Assembly (NCBI RefSeq): GCF_030269925.1
Contig: NC_085128.1
Coordinates: 3,164,501 to 3,228,500, forward strand
From: Bombyx mori
Lineage: Eukaryota > Arthropoda > Insecta > Lepidoptera > Bombycidae
Direction of reading: 5' to 3'
DNA: 64,000 bases
The first letter of the stretch is position 1. Each line of letters starts with the position of its first letter. The translations under genes were made by a program, and so were the position numbers. The notes below the pieces were generated by a model. The model saw only the letters and a program-made list of their open reading frames with translations. It had not been told where the DNA came from and did no database searches. Positions 25,362-36,800 of the stretch are shown piece by piece.

Positions 25362-25507
25362 TTTTTTTATTTTTTTTATTGCTGGGTTGGTTGGACGAGC
25401 TTACAGCCCGCCTGGTGTTAAGTGATTACCGGAGCCCATAGACATCTAAAACGTAAATGCGCCACCCACCTTGAGATATAAGTTCTAAGGTCTCAAGTAT
25501 AGTTACA
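25362..25507 (-). repeat. Bm1-type SINE, 3' fragment
   Basis: TTTTTTTTATTGCTGGGTTG to GGTCTCAAGTATAGTTACA. Confidence 0.85.
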
Positions 25508-25944
25508 CGCTTCATACATTGTCATGTCTCGTATACCACTGTACGTATGTTGCCCAGTCAACTTGCACATTGTGTATGAATTGGTATGATAAGCAAACAG
25601 TCTGTATTCTTTTTTTCGAAAACCGCTTTCATACGGATTCTTTGTTAGCCATTTTTTCAAGGGATTCTTATTTAAATTAAAAAGGAGCTGTTCTTTGTAA
25701 TTTGAGAATATCATACTGCTTTTGAAGAAGAAGAAGAAGAAAATCTTTATTCGCCAGAAATATAGTTTACAAGATATTATGGATATAGGACATAGTTTCA
25801 TATATTTCGCCTGTTTAGGCATGCGAAAATTTAACTTATTTTTATATTAATTCTAACACAAAATTTACTAAATCTGTCTATTTTTACATTCTATCACTTC
25901 TTATTCTAATATTTTCGGAATTCGCCTTACCGGTATAATATATT

Positions 25945-26240
25945 ACCGGTATAATACTTATATTATAAAGCTGAAGAGTTTGTTTGTTTGAACGCGCTAA
26001 TCTCAGGAACTACTGATCCGATTTGAAAAATATATTTTAGTGTCAGATAGGTCATTTATTGAGGAAGGCTATATAACTATACAACATCAGGCTATATAAA
26101 AAACATCACGCTACGACCAATACAAGCGGAACACCAATAAATAATATTTCCAAATCGGGGTGTTTTTCCCTTTTGAGAGCTTCCGCTGCGTGCGCCACGG
26201 AAACGGTTAAATCAAAGTTAATGAAAATATAACATTTTTG
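25945..26240. repeat. Lepidopteran AAGTTTGTTTGTTTG-type repeat
   Basis: TATTATAAAGCTGAAGAGTT TGTTTG, GAACTACTGATCCGATTTGA and CGCTGCGTGCGCCACGG are landmarks shared with copies at 56600 and 57340 (CCGAAGCGAAGC...GGGCGGGTCGCTAGT). Class unknown. Confidence 0.6.
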
Positions 26241-26349
26241 ACTAATTCATCAACCAGCTGCCAGTTTTATAAACATTATTATTTAACGGGTTCTAATCAC
26301 AATTTTTACATGTAAAAAGGCCGCGATAGTTCGACGAAAGCAAGTGAAC

Positions 26350-26424
26350 TGAGTAAATGACTCGGACTACATTAAATGACATGAGTAAATGACTCGGATT
26401 ACATTAAATGACATGAGTAAATGA
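26350..26424. repeat. 32-bp tandem repeat, 2.3 units
   Basis: TGAGTAAATGACTCGGA(C/T)TACATTAAATGACA at 26350-26381 and 26382-26413, then a partial third unit. Confidence 0.9.
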
Positions 26425-27275
26425 TAGGATTTGTTCTTCACGTAAAAACGAAAACAAGCCTTAACGCAGATTGGATAGACAATACAGATTGGGATCGAAA
26501 TGGAACGCCGCCACGCCGTGATGAAGTAATCAGGATCCAATTTACTCCAGATATGTAGTTGAATACGACAAAATTAGCAAATATATCTAGTTACATTGTT
26601 TTTAATTCATTTATCAAATATATTTATCACACATTTCATAGATTTTTAAATTCAGTTTAAAATTCTAAATTATAACCAAGTTTCTAAAATTACAGTTTCA
26701 AAACGGGACATACGAAATCAAGAATTTTCTTTGAGAAAACAACTGAAGAAATAAAATAGGTTATAATAAATAAATAAATATATGTATAATAATAATAAAG
26801 AAAGAAAAAAAAATACAAAGTATACTGTATGATTTAAAATAATACCTAACTTAAGCTACTAAACATGATAATATATAATACATAAAATGTTAATTTACAT
26901 AAAAATATTATATAATTAATAAATGATACAATGTACGGATGTACTCAAAAATACATAAATATATTAACATGTTTATTAATAATTATTTAATTAATTAAGG
27001 ATTACGGTGTGAATTAGTCCTATTTATGACAACAATAAAAACCAAGGTACCAACACCAAGGTGACAACAATATGAACCTTATTTAAGACAGTGTGGTACT
27101 CGATTGTTTCTAAAAAAGTTTAGGTTATATACGCTGCCTCATTCACACGATAATCACACTTTAATTACACTTTAACATCCGTTTGGTTACAATCCGTATT
27201 CATGTTGTAATTACGCAAATAAAAATTGCTAATTACTTTGTCGGCTCAAATATAAACATGTGTTCATCTATATAT
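26425..27275. other. AT-rich stretch without recognised feature
   Basis: Runs of AATA/ATAAATA near 26765-26800; no gene. Confidence 0.45.
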
Positions 27276-27690
27276 GAATACGTGAAGCAAAAACTTTGTA
27301 TCCCTTTTTACGAAAATTGCGCGGACGGAGGAGTATGAAATTTTCCACATTTATAAAGAAAATAGAGAAGAAGTGCACAATGCTAATATTTTTTTTAAAT
27401 AATGTATAAAAGATACATTAAGTCAATAAAGAAAACATTACACACACTACATACCATGTATTTGACGCACACACGCATGCATATGTACTATTTATTGTCA
27501 AACCTTTGTTCTTGACGTCTGTGTTCAAATTAAGAATAGATTAAATATTGTTTGTCTTTATTAATATGTTTTTATAGTGTAACCTTGGCGAAATTTGTGA
27601 TTATAGAAGTATAAAATATAATTATAATAGTGTACAAACTTACAATTCCAATTAATTATAGTCGAATTTCGACTACTGCGGGACCTCTAG
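27276..27690 (-). mobile_element. ~390-bp tailless retroposon family, inverted copy
   Basis: Reverse orientation: TACGTGAAGCAAAAACTTTG on the left, GTCGAATTTCGACTACTGCG GGACC on the right. It contains the same CGGAGGAGTATGAAATTTTC and CATGTATTTGAC blocks. Confidence 0.8.
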
Positions 27691-28817
27691 TTATATTTAA
27701 ATCAAGTACATAAACCTTCGGATTCACCAAGCTATAAACTGATTGATGGTGCCTTACACCGGCCCGCCACAACCACCGGCTTACCCCGTAATGACGGACT
27801 CCACAAACATGTGTTATATATAAACAATTTATGGTTGTTCGCAAGAAATGTGATCTTAGTCTGATTTATATTTTAATAATTAACAATTACAAGAATGTGT
27901 ATTGAAGCTTAAAACGTAGTATAGCGTCTTCGTAATATTTTGCGAAATATATATTTTTTTAAATAAAAAGCGTGTAAATGCGAAGAGATTTCATTTAGGT
28001 GAGAGTTCTAGTAAGAAGAATAGTGATAACATAAAAAAAATAACATTACAATACAACATTAAAAAACTAAATATACTTAAAGTAAAACTAAAGTAATCAT
28101 ATAAAATCTCCCCAAAATATCAACCAGTCTTTATTCTCATTCCTAATTTCGATAATACCCAATCTTTTAATTTCGGATCAAGGGAAAAACAGAGCTTTAT
28201 CAAAAGTTTAACTTTGCACTTAGCTTCAATAACAAAGCTTCGAGATTATTAAAATACACAAAAAGCGTATCGTTTGGTTTTCAGCTTTCACTTAATTATG
28301 AGGAAAACAGAATTGATGTAAAATACATCAATCGTATCAGTATCATAACTTTATCTTTGCAACTTTTTTTATGCAAGTTTTGCCAAAAAAAACTACATCT
28401 ATACAATAACAAAAAAAATTAAACTCTATAATAGAATTCGCATCGAATATGTATACTAAAAGTGAAACTTCAAAATGATAGGTGACATACCAAAAATTCG
28501 GAAAGACACTGGCACTCACAGATAAGAAAAGAAAAAATAAAACAGCTAATCGATATTCAAAAATTCGTAAATAAGCCACGGAACAGGGGTCACAAGATAT
28601 CGTATTATCGTAGGCGGAACGTCTTACGAACGAGCATGTCAGCGGTGTGTTAGAACGCGCGCAACCGCCTTTAGGTTGCGTTTGACACTGACTAGTGACT
28701 ACTGAAGTCCACAGTAAGCTGGCGGGCCAGTCGTGTGCTAATCGTAGACACACCTCGCATAATCAAGTGAGATATATACAGAGATGTTTCTTAATCAGTG
28801 TAAAATAATTAATATCA
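27691..28817. other. Repeat-free stretch with a GC-richer block at 28560-28760
   Basis: The block is distinct from the AT-rich flanks. On the minus strand it contains TCAGT-type initiator motifs (CTTCAGTAGT, GTCAGTGTC), so it might be a promoter or 5' UTR exon. A 136-codon ORF crosses it but shows no recognisable domain and is probably chance. Confidence 0.3.
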
Positions 28818-29072
28818 GTTTTTTTTTTTAATTGCCTTTGTAGGCAGACGAGCATACGGCCCACCTGATGGTGAGTGGTTACCGTTGCCCATGAACTTCA
28901 GCAATGCCAAGGGCAGAGCGAAGCTGCTGCCTACCGCAAAAGCCGCTGCCTACCGCCCAAGCCGCTGCCTACCGCCCAAGCCGCTGTCTACCGCCCAAGC
29001 CGCTGCCTACCGCCCAAGCCGCTGCCTACCGGCCAAACCGCTGCCTACCGCCCAAGCCGCTGCCTACCGCAT
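28818..29072 (-). mobile_element. CR1-like LINE 3' end carrying a minisatellite
   Basis: TTTTTTTTTAATTGCCTTTGTAGGCAG... to AGCGAAGCTGCTGCCTACCG, after which the last 19 bp (AAGCCGCTGCCTACCGCCC) are repeated in tandem (see 28921-29072). Confidence 0.8.
28921..29072. repeat. 19-bp minisatellite, about 8 units
   Basis: Unit AAGCCGCTGCCTACCGCCC repeated about eight times with a few point changes; it arose from the end of a LINE 3' fragment. Because 19 is not a multiple of 3, all three plus-strand frames are open and read the same peptide in rotation; none is a gene. Confidence 0.93.
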
Positions 29073-30168
29073 TGTCGTCCTGTTGCACATACAGACACAT
29101 ACAGCGTTTTCCGAGTTGGCTTATGTTAATTTCCATATTAATACGGTTTGTTGCACCAATTCGAAGAGTCTATGTTGAATAAGGTGCATAATATTTCCAT
29201 ACGTAATGGAATAAATTACAAATTTTCCATGACTAAAAGGTAAAAATATATCTCATCGTACTTAAACTTTTAGGTTAAACAGAGTTCTATTACTAAAGAT
29301 ATTTGTCTGACGAACCAACCAACGAACCCAAGAATATGAGTATTAGCGTGTCACATTTTATTGGTATATCTGTATTTTTATTATAAATAATCATTATATC
29401 CAAATGTACATATAGAGATGTCCAATAAAGAAAAAATAACTCTTCCGATTAGATCCGATTCGAAACTTAGTAAAGCAGCGTACATACTAGAACCATCTTT
29501 TTAATTTGTGCACAATTCATGTATATAAAATTGAATTCATTGTTTTAATTAAAAAAAGCTATTAAAGGCACTCAACCGAATTTAAAGTAGTCAATAATAT
29601 TATTAAAATATAAAAACTCGACTCTCATAAAACATAATTTTTGTCACACCAAAATAAGCTTGTGTCACACCAAACGGCTCTGTATAATACAAAAGCTACA
29701 CCTGACATAGCCAACCCACTTACAAAGGTAAAGAAAGCAATACTTATTTTATCCTTAAACTTCCCTCTAGTCCACGTGTTCTTCCTTGTAATTTAACTAA
29801 TGCAATCGACATAAATAAAGACATATTGAAATTTTCAAATAAGTACAAGTAATAAGTAACATAAATATGCTACTGAGCACATATATACTTTTATTTACAT
29901 TAAGATTTGCGCTTACGTTTCTATGCTATTCAAACACTGACACGTAATCCATGTAAATACTAAAACTAAATGCTAGTAAGTGTGAGTGTGGTTAGGCGTA
30001 ATGTTCCTTAAAATTTGTATAACGATTTAGGCTAAATGAAATTGGAAAAGGGGTCTGGGAAATAAGGAAATTCAAAATGGCTTCAATTTATTTTTTTAAT
30101 TAGAATTAAAAAATTAAATTAAATAGCTAATCCTATAAATAATAAATAGCTAATCCCAAAGAGACTCA
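29073..30168. other. AT-rich stretch without recognised feature
   Basis: No ORF or known repeat apart from short AT tracts. Confidence 0.45.
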
Positions 30169-30200
30169 ATCCCAAAGAGACTAGAGAGTCTCTTTGGGAT
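30169..30200. other. Perfect 14-bp hairpin
   Basis: ATCCCAAAGAGACT, loop AGAG, AGTCTCTTTGGGAT. A further direct copy of CCCAAAGAGACT lies just upstream (30155-30166). No T-run follows, so it is not read as a terminator. Confidence 0.85.
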
Positions 30201-30268
30201 CAGCTAGGGATTAGTTATTATAAGACAATCTGCGCGTTCCTTCACTAATTTATGCTAATGGCATATAT

Positions 30269-30510
30269 ATTTTTTAATGCATAGATGGGTGGACGAGCTC
30301 ACGGCCCACCTGATGTTAAGTAGTTACCGGAGCCCATAGACATCTATAACGTAAATACTGCCACCCACCCCGAGACATGAGTTCTAAGGTCTCAGTATAA
30401 TTACAAGGGCTGCCCCACCCTTCAAACCGAAACGCATTACTGCTTCACGGCAGAAATACGCAGAGTGGTGGTACCTACCTGTGCGGACTCACAAGAGGTC
30501 CTACCACCAG
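30269..30510 (-). repeat. Bm1-type SINE, truncated
   Basis: TATTTTTTAATGCATAGATG to GAGGTCCTACCACCAG. Confidence 0.87.
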
Positions 30511-31749
30511 CTAAAATTAATAGTTAGGTTAACTATTTTATTAGTCAAATATTGCCCGTAGAAACAACTTACGTCAATGTTAGTTTTTTATTATCCTGAT
30601 TCAAGATTAAAATTGAGCATAGACCGTTATATAACAATAAAATAAAACACCCGTGATTTCAACTTCGCATCAGACGAGAGGTTACGGGAACGTTGTAATT
30701 CCATCGTAGTTTTATTTCGTGGGTCCACTGCATTAGCGATCTTCACGTGCTTCCGTCTATTGCAACAACAACACGTTGTTGTAAAGTACACTTTGAAGCA
30801 TGAACATGTTTCGGCATCGTTGTGAAAGTAAAATGATTCACATATGATTTAATCGGACTAATCGCGGTTGGTATTCAGATCGTGTTCGATGTTCTATGGG
30901 CAGATGTCGACGACTAAACCGAAGCTAATAAAACTAGCCTTAAAAGGAATTAAATTGCTTTCCCTTTTTATTCAGATTCGCTAGTGACGCGTACGGAATT
31001 CTAAATTGTTATCTTTGCAATACTCTTGTTCGTGTCTGTGTCCAAATGTGAACGATTTTATGTTTTATTTTTTTATTAATTTAGTTTAAAATAAATAAAA
31101 ATAAAGATTAACTTTTGTAGTCCTATTCTGTATATTATAAGTAAATATACATTATTTAAAAACACGACGTACAAACCGTTTGTGAAATTATTAACTACGT
31201 TACGAAAGTGCTAATAATATTTAGTCTATATAATACTGTTATATTACAATTGTAAATAATAAAATAAGAAAATATATCAAAAATGTTTTTCATAAATTTT
31301 CAATGTTGGTGTAATTTACGATACGTCATCATCAAATATGTAATTATCAAAAAATAAATAGGTTCATAATCCCTTACATAATTTTTGTATGTTTCATTTA
31401 ATTCCACTAAATATTTAATGAAATATGGATTATACTACTACTACTACTACTATACTGTACTAACTATCCTAAAATAAATTAAATCATGACATAAATTAGA
31501 TTAGTTCAATGGAAACGTGCACAAGCGTACGACAAATGAAACAAGATTTAGCTTTATGTAACTCGCTCGTGGGAACCATCGGTACAATAGTTTTGCATAG
31601 AAGTACCCCACCCACAGAGACGCACTTCCTTGACGACACACGACCTATTCAACTTAGACATTACTCATCTGGTCTAATTATTAAGCTGATTGCGATAACT
31701 AGTACCACAGCATAACAATTAATTTGTTTTACTGGTTCCTTTTAAAACA
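30511..31749. other. AT-rich stretch without recognised feature
   Basis: A (CTA)n run at about 31436-31453; the ORF 31509-31715 matches nothing recognised. Confidence 0.45.
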
Positions 31750-32032
31750 GTGTGCTTAGTGCAAGTTCTTTAACTTCTCGATCGCGTAAAAGTTAACTCA
31801 AATTTGTATGGAGTTCGAACAGCGCCCCTACGTTTGCCGCTAGGGGCGCTGTTCCACTTCAGTGTGCTTAGTGCGAGTTTTTTAACGTTCTCGATAGCGT
31901 AAAAGTTAAGTGAAATTTGTATGGAGTTGGAACATTTGCCTACGTTTTCCGCTAGGGGCGTTGTCCCAACTGCATAGAAATTCAAATTTTTGCGATATCG
32001 AGAACGTTAAAAAAAACTCGCACTAAGCACAC
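31750..32032. mobile_element. MITE with duplicated left half and internal hairpin
   Basis: The sequence GTGTGCTTAGTGCGAGTTTT occurs at 31750 (diverged), again at 31862, and inverted at the right end (to 32032, ...AACTCGCACTAAGCACAC). The unit 31862-32032 is a simple 171-bp MITE with ~38-bp arms; 31750-31861 is a 112-bp direct copy of its left part. The first unit holds a perfect 14-bp stem (31817-31830 with 31841-31854, GAACAGCGCCCCTA). Confidence 0.8.
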
Positions 32033-32114
32033 AAGAGTATTAAGCACTAACTAACTTTGATTGCCACCAATAGATATTAACAAGGTACATGCAGCAACCG
32101 TTGAGACATAAGGA

Positions 32115-32455
32115 TTTTTTTTCGGGCTGGGGGCCGCACATACTACGAGATCCCCGCGCCTAGGGGGCGCATGGGTTATGTAGGACTGGTTGGCGACTGC
32201 GAACCGCATGCCCAAGGATGTTTTAGGGCCCTACTGCACTAAACGACACCCCTGCACACTGACACCGACGTCCGATCTCCGCCCGGGGTTCCCGTGATCA
32301 ATACTACAACCAGACTCGTGGCGCTCCTAGGACGTCCGGCCGATGGGTCGTCGAAGCGATAGTCGACGTCCAACGACACTGGTCTCCGCAGTACGGCGGG
32401 GCTACCAGGCGATACCGCTAGTGTTCCGGGATACCCCGCTGGGTGAGACATAAGT
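32115..32455 (-). repeat. GC-rich interspersed repeat (TTTTTTCGGGC tail family)
   Basis: TTTTTTTTCGGGCTGGGGGC and CCCAAGGATGTTTTAGGGCCC match 59063-59180 in order. The rest is GC-rich and unlike its AT-rich flanks. Confidence 0.6.
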
Positions 32456-33240
32456 TCTGAGTCAACTTTAATATCATTGTTTAAATATAACCTTAGGCTA
32501 TTTCATTTTACGGCTAAAAATTGGCAAAAGAAGAAACACTTGTTTGTTAACCGAAATATAAAAAAATTAGAACGTTATTAATTCGAGTGCATTCTTTTGT
32601 GCGTTTTATTTCAGGCTTCTTTTCTATGTGAATCGATTTTGATGGTTTTTTTTAGGGACATGTTGTCCCCTTTTTTTTAAATCCGACCACTACTTTGATA
32701 ATGCAATTTAACTGACTTCCACTACATCAATATTATTTCATTTTGTTGAGGGCATTTTCTTTTTTATTATATTTTGTTTATTTTATTTTATTTATTGTTG
32801 TATTATTCTTGAATAGCACTCGTTAATGTAGGCAAATCAAGGGTCTCCATGAGTTTTCGTTAAAGGTGACTTGAAAGAGTATGACAAGCCCTAGCAACGG
32901 AGGAAAGAAAACCGTGAAATTTTACGAAATGTTAAAAACGGATGTTGAACCTTCGGATCAATAGAGATCCTTCGAAAGCAGGACAACAATGAGTTTAACG
33001 TTAATGGTACGTTCATTGTTATTTTAGTTGTGTTACGGTGTGATACATTATTGTCATTGTTCGACCGTTGCCAACCATGAAATGTCTTAATTGTTTAGAC
33101 CACCTAACGTTAGTGGTATCTTAAGACAACAAGGTCAATCAAGGTCAAGGACGTAATTGTGTTGTATAGACTTCAGTCTCATTAAAAAACATTTCTTTTC
33201 GATATCGAGTCGAAAGAACCCGCTCCTCACTGCGACCACT
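32456..33240. other. Unassigned; three AAGGTCA half-sites at 33130-33148
   Basis: ACAAGGTCAATCAAGGTCAA holds two ordered AAGGTCA cores 10 bp apart, the type bound by FTZ-F1/ERR-class nuclear receptors. Nothing else is recognised. Confidence 0.3.
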
Positions 33241-33540
33241 TTTTTATTGCTTAGATCGGTGGACGAGCTCACAGCCCACCTGGTGTTAAGTGGTTACTGG
33301 AGCCCATAGACATCAACAACGTAAACGCGCCACCTACCTTGAGATATAAGTTCTGAGGTCTCAGTATAGTTTTTTTTTTTTTTTTTTTTTTTTTTTTATC
33401 CTCATGGATACCCAAGGGCCCGGGCCAAAGGGCATGCCCGACTCCACTGAGGAAGTGTCCTCAGTGACCTACGGACTAAAACCTCCCTCCTAGTTATCTG
33501 TCCCTTTTCATTATGGGACAACCTTTATCCCTGTGTTAGT

Positions 33541-33715
33541 CATTAGCCATTATTATTATTATCATAATTATTTTTTTTATTTATTTTTTTTTTTTATTAT
33601 TATTTTTTAAATTTTTTTTTTATTTTTTTTTTTTTTATTATTATTGTTATTATTATTATTATTATAATTTTTTTTTATTATTATTATTATTATTATATAT
33701 TTTTTTTGTTTGTTA
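33541..33715. repeat. (TTA)n / poly-T low-complexity tract
   Basis: Interrupted TTA and T runs within the 3' UTR of the LINE at 33370-37434 (A-rich on the element's sense strand). Confidence 0.85.
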
Positions 33716-33873
33716 ATGATATGGAATAAATTTTTTGTCAAAAATTGAATTACAATCAATTAGAATTTAAATTAGGATAAAATTAGAATTAAACTTAAAG
33801 TAACTTTTATGGGTCCCAAGTCCAGGCCCCCGGACAGAGACGTTTACGTTATCATCACATTCTTCATTCATTA

Positions 33874-36800
33874 TTAATCTATAGCGTATTTCATTATACT
33901 ATTATTTCTGTTGTTGGCAATTTTTATACTGTTTATAGCGAATTTCAGGAACGCTTCTCTAGCACTGTCGTCCTCGATAATACTGGGGAAGTTTTGAGCG
34001 ACCATGGCAAAGTCCAAGATCTGTTCTGTTTCTATGCGTCTAAATCCGAATCTAGGACATTCTGTTAGAATGTGGAGGACAGTTTCACAGACCCCGCCAT
34101 CACACTCACAGTAGGGATTGCTTCTGAGTTTGAACCTAAATAGATATTCGCCGAACCCACCGTGGCCAGTTAAGAGCTGTGCTATGATGTTGTTAACTTT
34201 CATTTTACTAAGTATCTTGTGGGCGCGGCGAACATCTACAAAGAACATCTTTGTAGTCATTCCCGTCGTTGCCTCAGTATATCTTTGTTGCCATTTGTCT
34301 ATGGTGGTTTGCCTTAGTGTGTGTCGTACATATGATAGTGGGACTCCATCGTATTTTGGTGCCTGTTTGTTAGTTAAGGCTGCTTTTTTTGCTAGTTCGT
34401 CAGCTCTTTCATTGCCTGGTATCCCGGCGTGGGCCTTTATCCAGAACAGGTTTGCTGTCTTGTTCATACTGGCCAAGTTCCTCATGGTGGTTTGTATATT
34501 GAAGATTAATGGGTGAGTAGTGTTGGTGTTAATGATGGCCTGCAGCCCAGATCTCGAGTCACTAATGATGTTGACTACTTTATGTTGTGATTTTGCTATC
34601 ATCATTAGTGCTTCTTGTATTGCGACTATTTCCGCCTGGAAGACTGAGTTGTACGGGTTTAAACGGAAGCTTTTGGATTTCCTCTCTTCCCCCTGTTCCC
34701 ACCAAGTTGCAGCTCCACCGACTCTTCCTTCTAGTTTACTCCCGTCGGTATAAATGGTCGGGGTTTTGTTTGTTACCTCTATCAGCTCTTCTTGGGTTTG
34801 TAATATCTTGAAGTGTAGGTCATATCTACTGGCTGGATGGGGTAGTCTATATATGCTTGTTCTCTTTTCTATAGGTCTACCTGGTAGCATGGGGATCGGC
34901 GAGCCATTTTTGATTTTGTATAGCTCAGCAGCCTCCGCTATCCGGAGGTCGAGCGGTAGGATTCTTCCCAAAAGGAGCATTGATGTATATGATGCTGTCC
35001 TGTGAGCTTTCGATATTTTGATGGCGAATATCCGGGATAGATTGTCTAGTTTACGCCTAATGTACTCTCTGTTCGTAGCGTATGCCCATGAACTTGCTGC
35101 GTATAGCATAATGGGCTCTATGACTGCCGTGTATATAATTCTTATGATGTCGGGGTTCAGTCCCCAAGTTGCTTTTGCCACTTGGGCTATTGCCTTATAG
35201 ATATTTAGGGCTTTTCCTGTGATTCGTTCCAGATGGGGTCTAAAGTTTAGATTTCTGTCATAGGTTAAACCCAGGATTGTCATCTTATCGGCCAATTTGA
35301 TCGGAGTGTTGTTAAGGTAGAAACTAGGCTGGTCGTATTTTAGTTTCTTCGTAAAAATGACAGCTTGTGTTTTGTGATCGGCAAACTTCATTTTGTTGGT
35401 CCTTCCCCAGTTGGCTATCTTTTCCAGAGCTGTGTTGACTTTGTCGTTCAGCTCGGTAGTACAGTCCGCTGATGCTACAATGACAATATCGTCCGCGAAG
35501 GCCTGTATGTGTGCGTCCAGATGTTTCACTTCGGCCAGGAGTGGATCCAGCTGCAGGTTCCACATCAAAGGGCCACAAGTGGAGCCTTGGATGCAGCCCC
35601 TTTCTGTGTATCGGATTACTGTACATCCCGCATACTGGAGGTTGATTTTTCGATCACGCAAATAGTCATCGATGACCAGCCAGATTTGCGGGCTGATTTG
35701 GACCTCCTTTAGTCGTTTCATTATCGCTGGCCACCAGGTGTTGTCAAACGCCCCTTCAATGTCCAAGCTCACCATAGCCACAATTTTTTTGTGTTGGTTC
35801 ACATTTTGGGTCACCAGGTTCGTGAGTCTGTATAGCGCATCCTCAGTGCTTTTTTGGGGTCGAAAGCCGTATTGCCTATTACTGAGGTGGTTTCCATTTC
35901 CCAGGGTCCACTGGAGACGGTTGACTAGGGCCTTCTCAAAAACCTTGCCCAGTACTGGAAGCAGGCCTATAGGTCTATATGATTTGGGAGTAATATATGA
36001 TTCTTTCCCTGGTTTCCTGAGGATCCTTATGGTGGCTTGCTTCCAAATCTTCGGGAAGATTGTGAGGGTCAGACATTGATTCAGGATGGTGAGGAATATA
36101 GTTGTGTTTGCTTCTATCGCCTTGATGCAAATGTCTGATGTGAAGCCATCATAGCCTGGAGCCTTTTTCGGGCTCATATTTTCGATTACCGTTTGTATTT
36201 CTTTCGGTGTGAACGGCTTTTCTTTAAATGCTGGGTCCTTCTCTTCGATCATTTTCTTCCTCCATGCAGCTATCTCCTCTCGTATACGGTGATGTTCTTC
36301 GTTTTCGATATCTTTATTGTCCTTAGGATAGAATGTATCAGCTAGTAGTTCTGCGGATTTGAGGGGATCGAGGACGTCATTCCCTTTCTTGAGCATCACC
36401 TCATCTCTGCTTCTATTATTAGTACGTATAATGCGGTAGAATTTATCCCACATCGATTCTCTCTTCTGTCGTGATGTATAATCTTTCCAACTGGTGGTCC
36501 TCGTTGTGATTATTGTGTGTTTATATTCTTTTAACCTTTCTTGATAATCTTTTATCAGAAGCGGCCTTCTTCTAGGGTTTGCCTTCCTAATCTTGCTTCT
36601 GATTCTTTTAACCTCATTTTTAAGTTCGGTTAGTTCTTTGGTCCACCAGGATAGCCTACATTGATTTTTACTATGGTCAATCAGAGGAATCGCGGAATCA
36701 CAAGCTACCGCAATGCATCCCGCGTAGTCCTCTACCATTTTGTTGAACTCTTCGTTGTCAGTTTTTGAGGCGATGGTTTCAACTGTGATATTTCGTTCAG

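Noticed and set aside
28343..28753. 136-codon minus-strand ORF
   Set aside because: No domain, no conserved motif, mixed composition; its start lies in the GC-richer block, but nothing supports translation.
28875..29182. Three overlapping plus-strand ORFs with repeated P-L-P-T-A-Q-A-A-A-Y-R-type peptides
   Set aside because: They result from the 19-bp minisatellite, which keeps all three frames open; the sequence is a LINE tail.
34118..36079. Several plus-strand ORFs of 60-135 codons
   Set aside because: All are antisense shadows of the intact LINE polyprotein on the minus strand.
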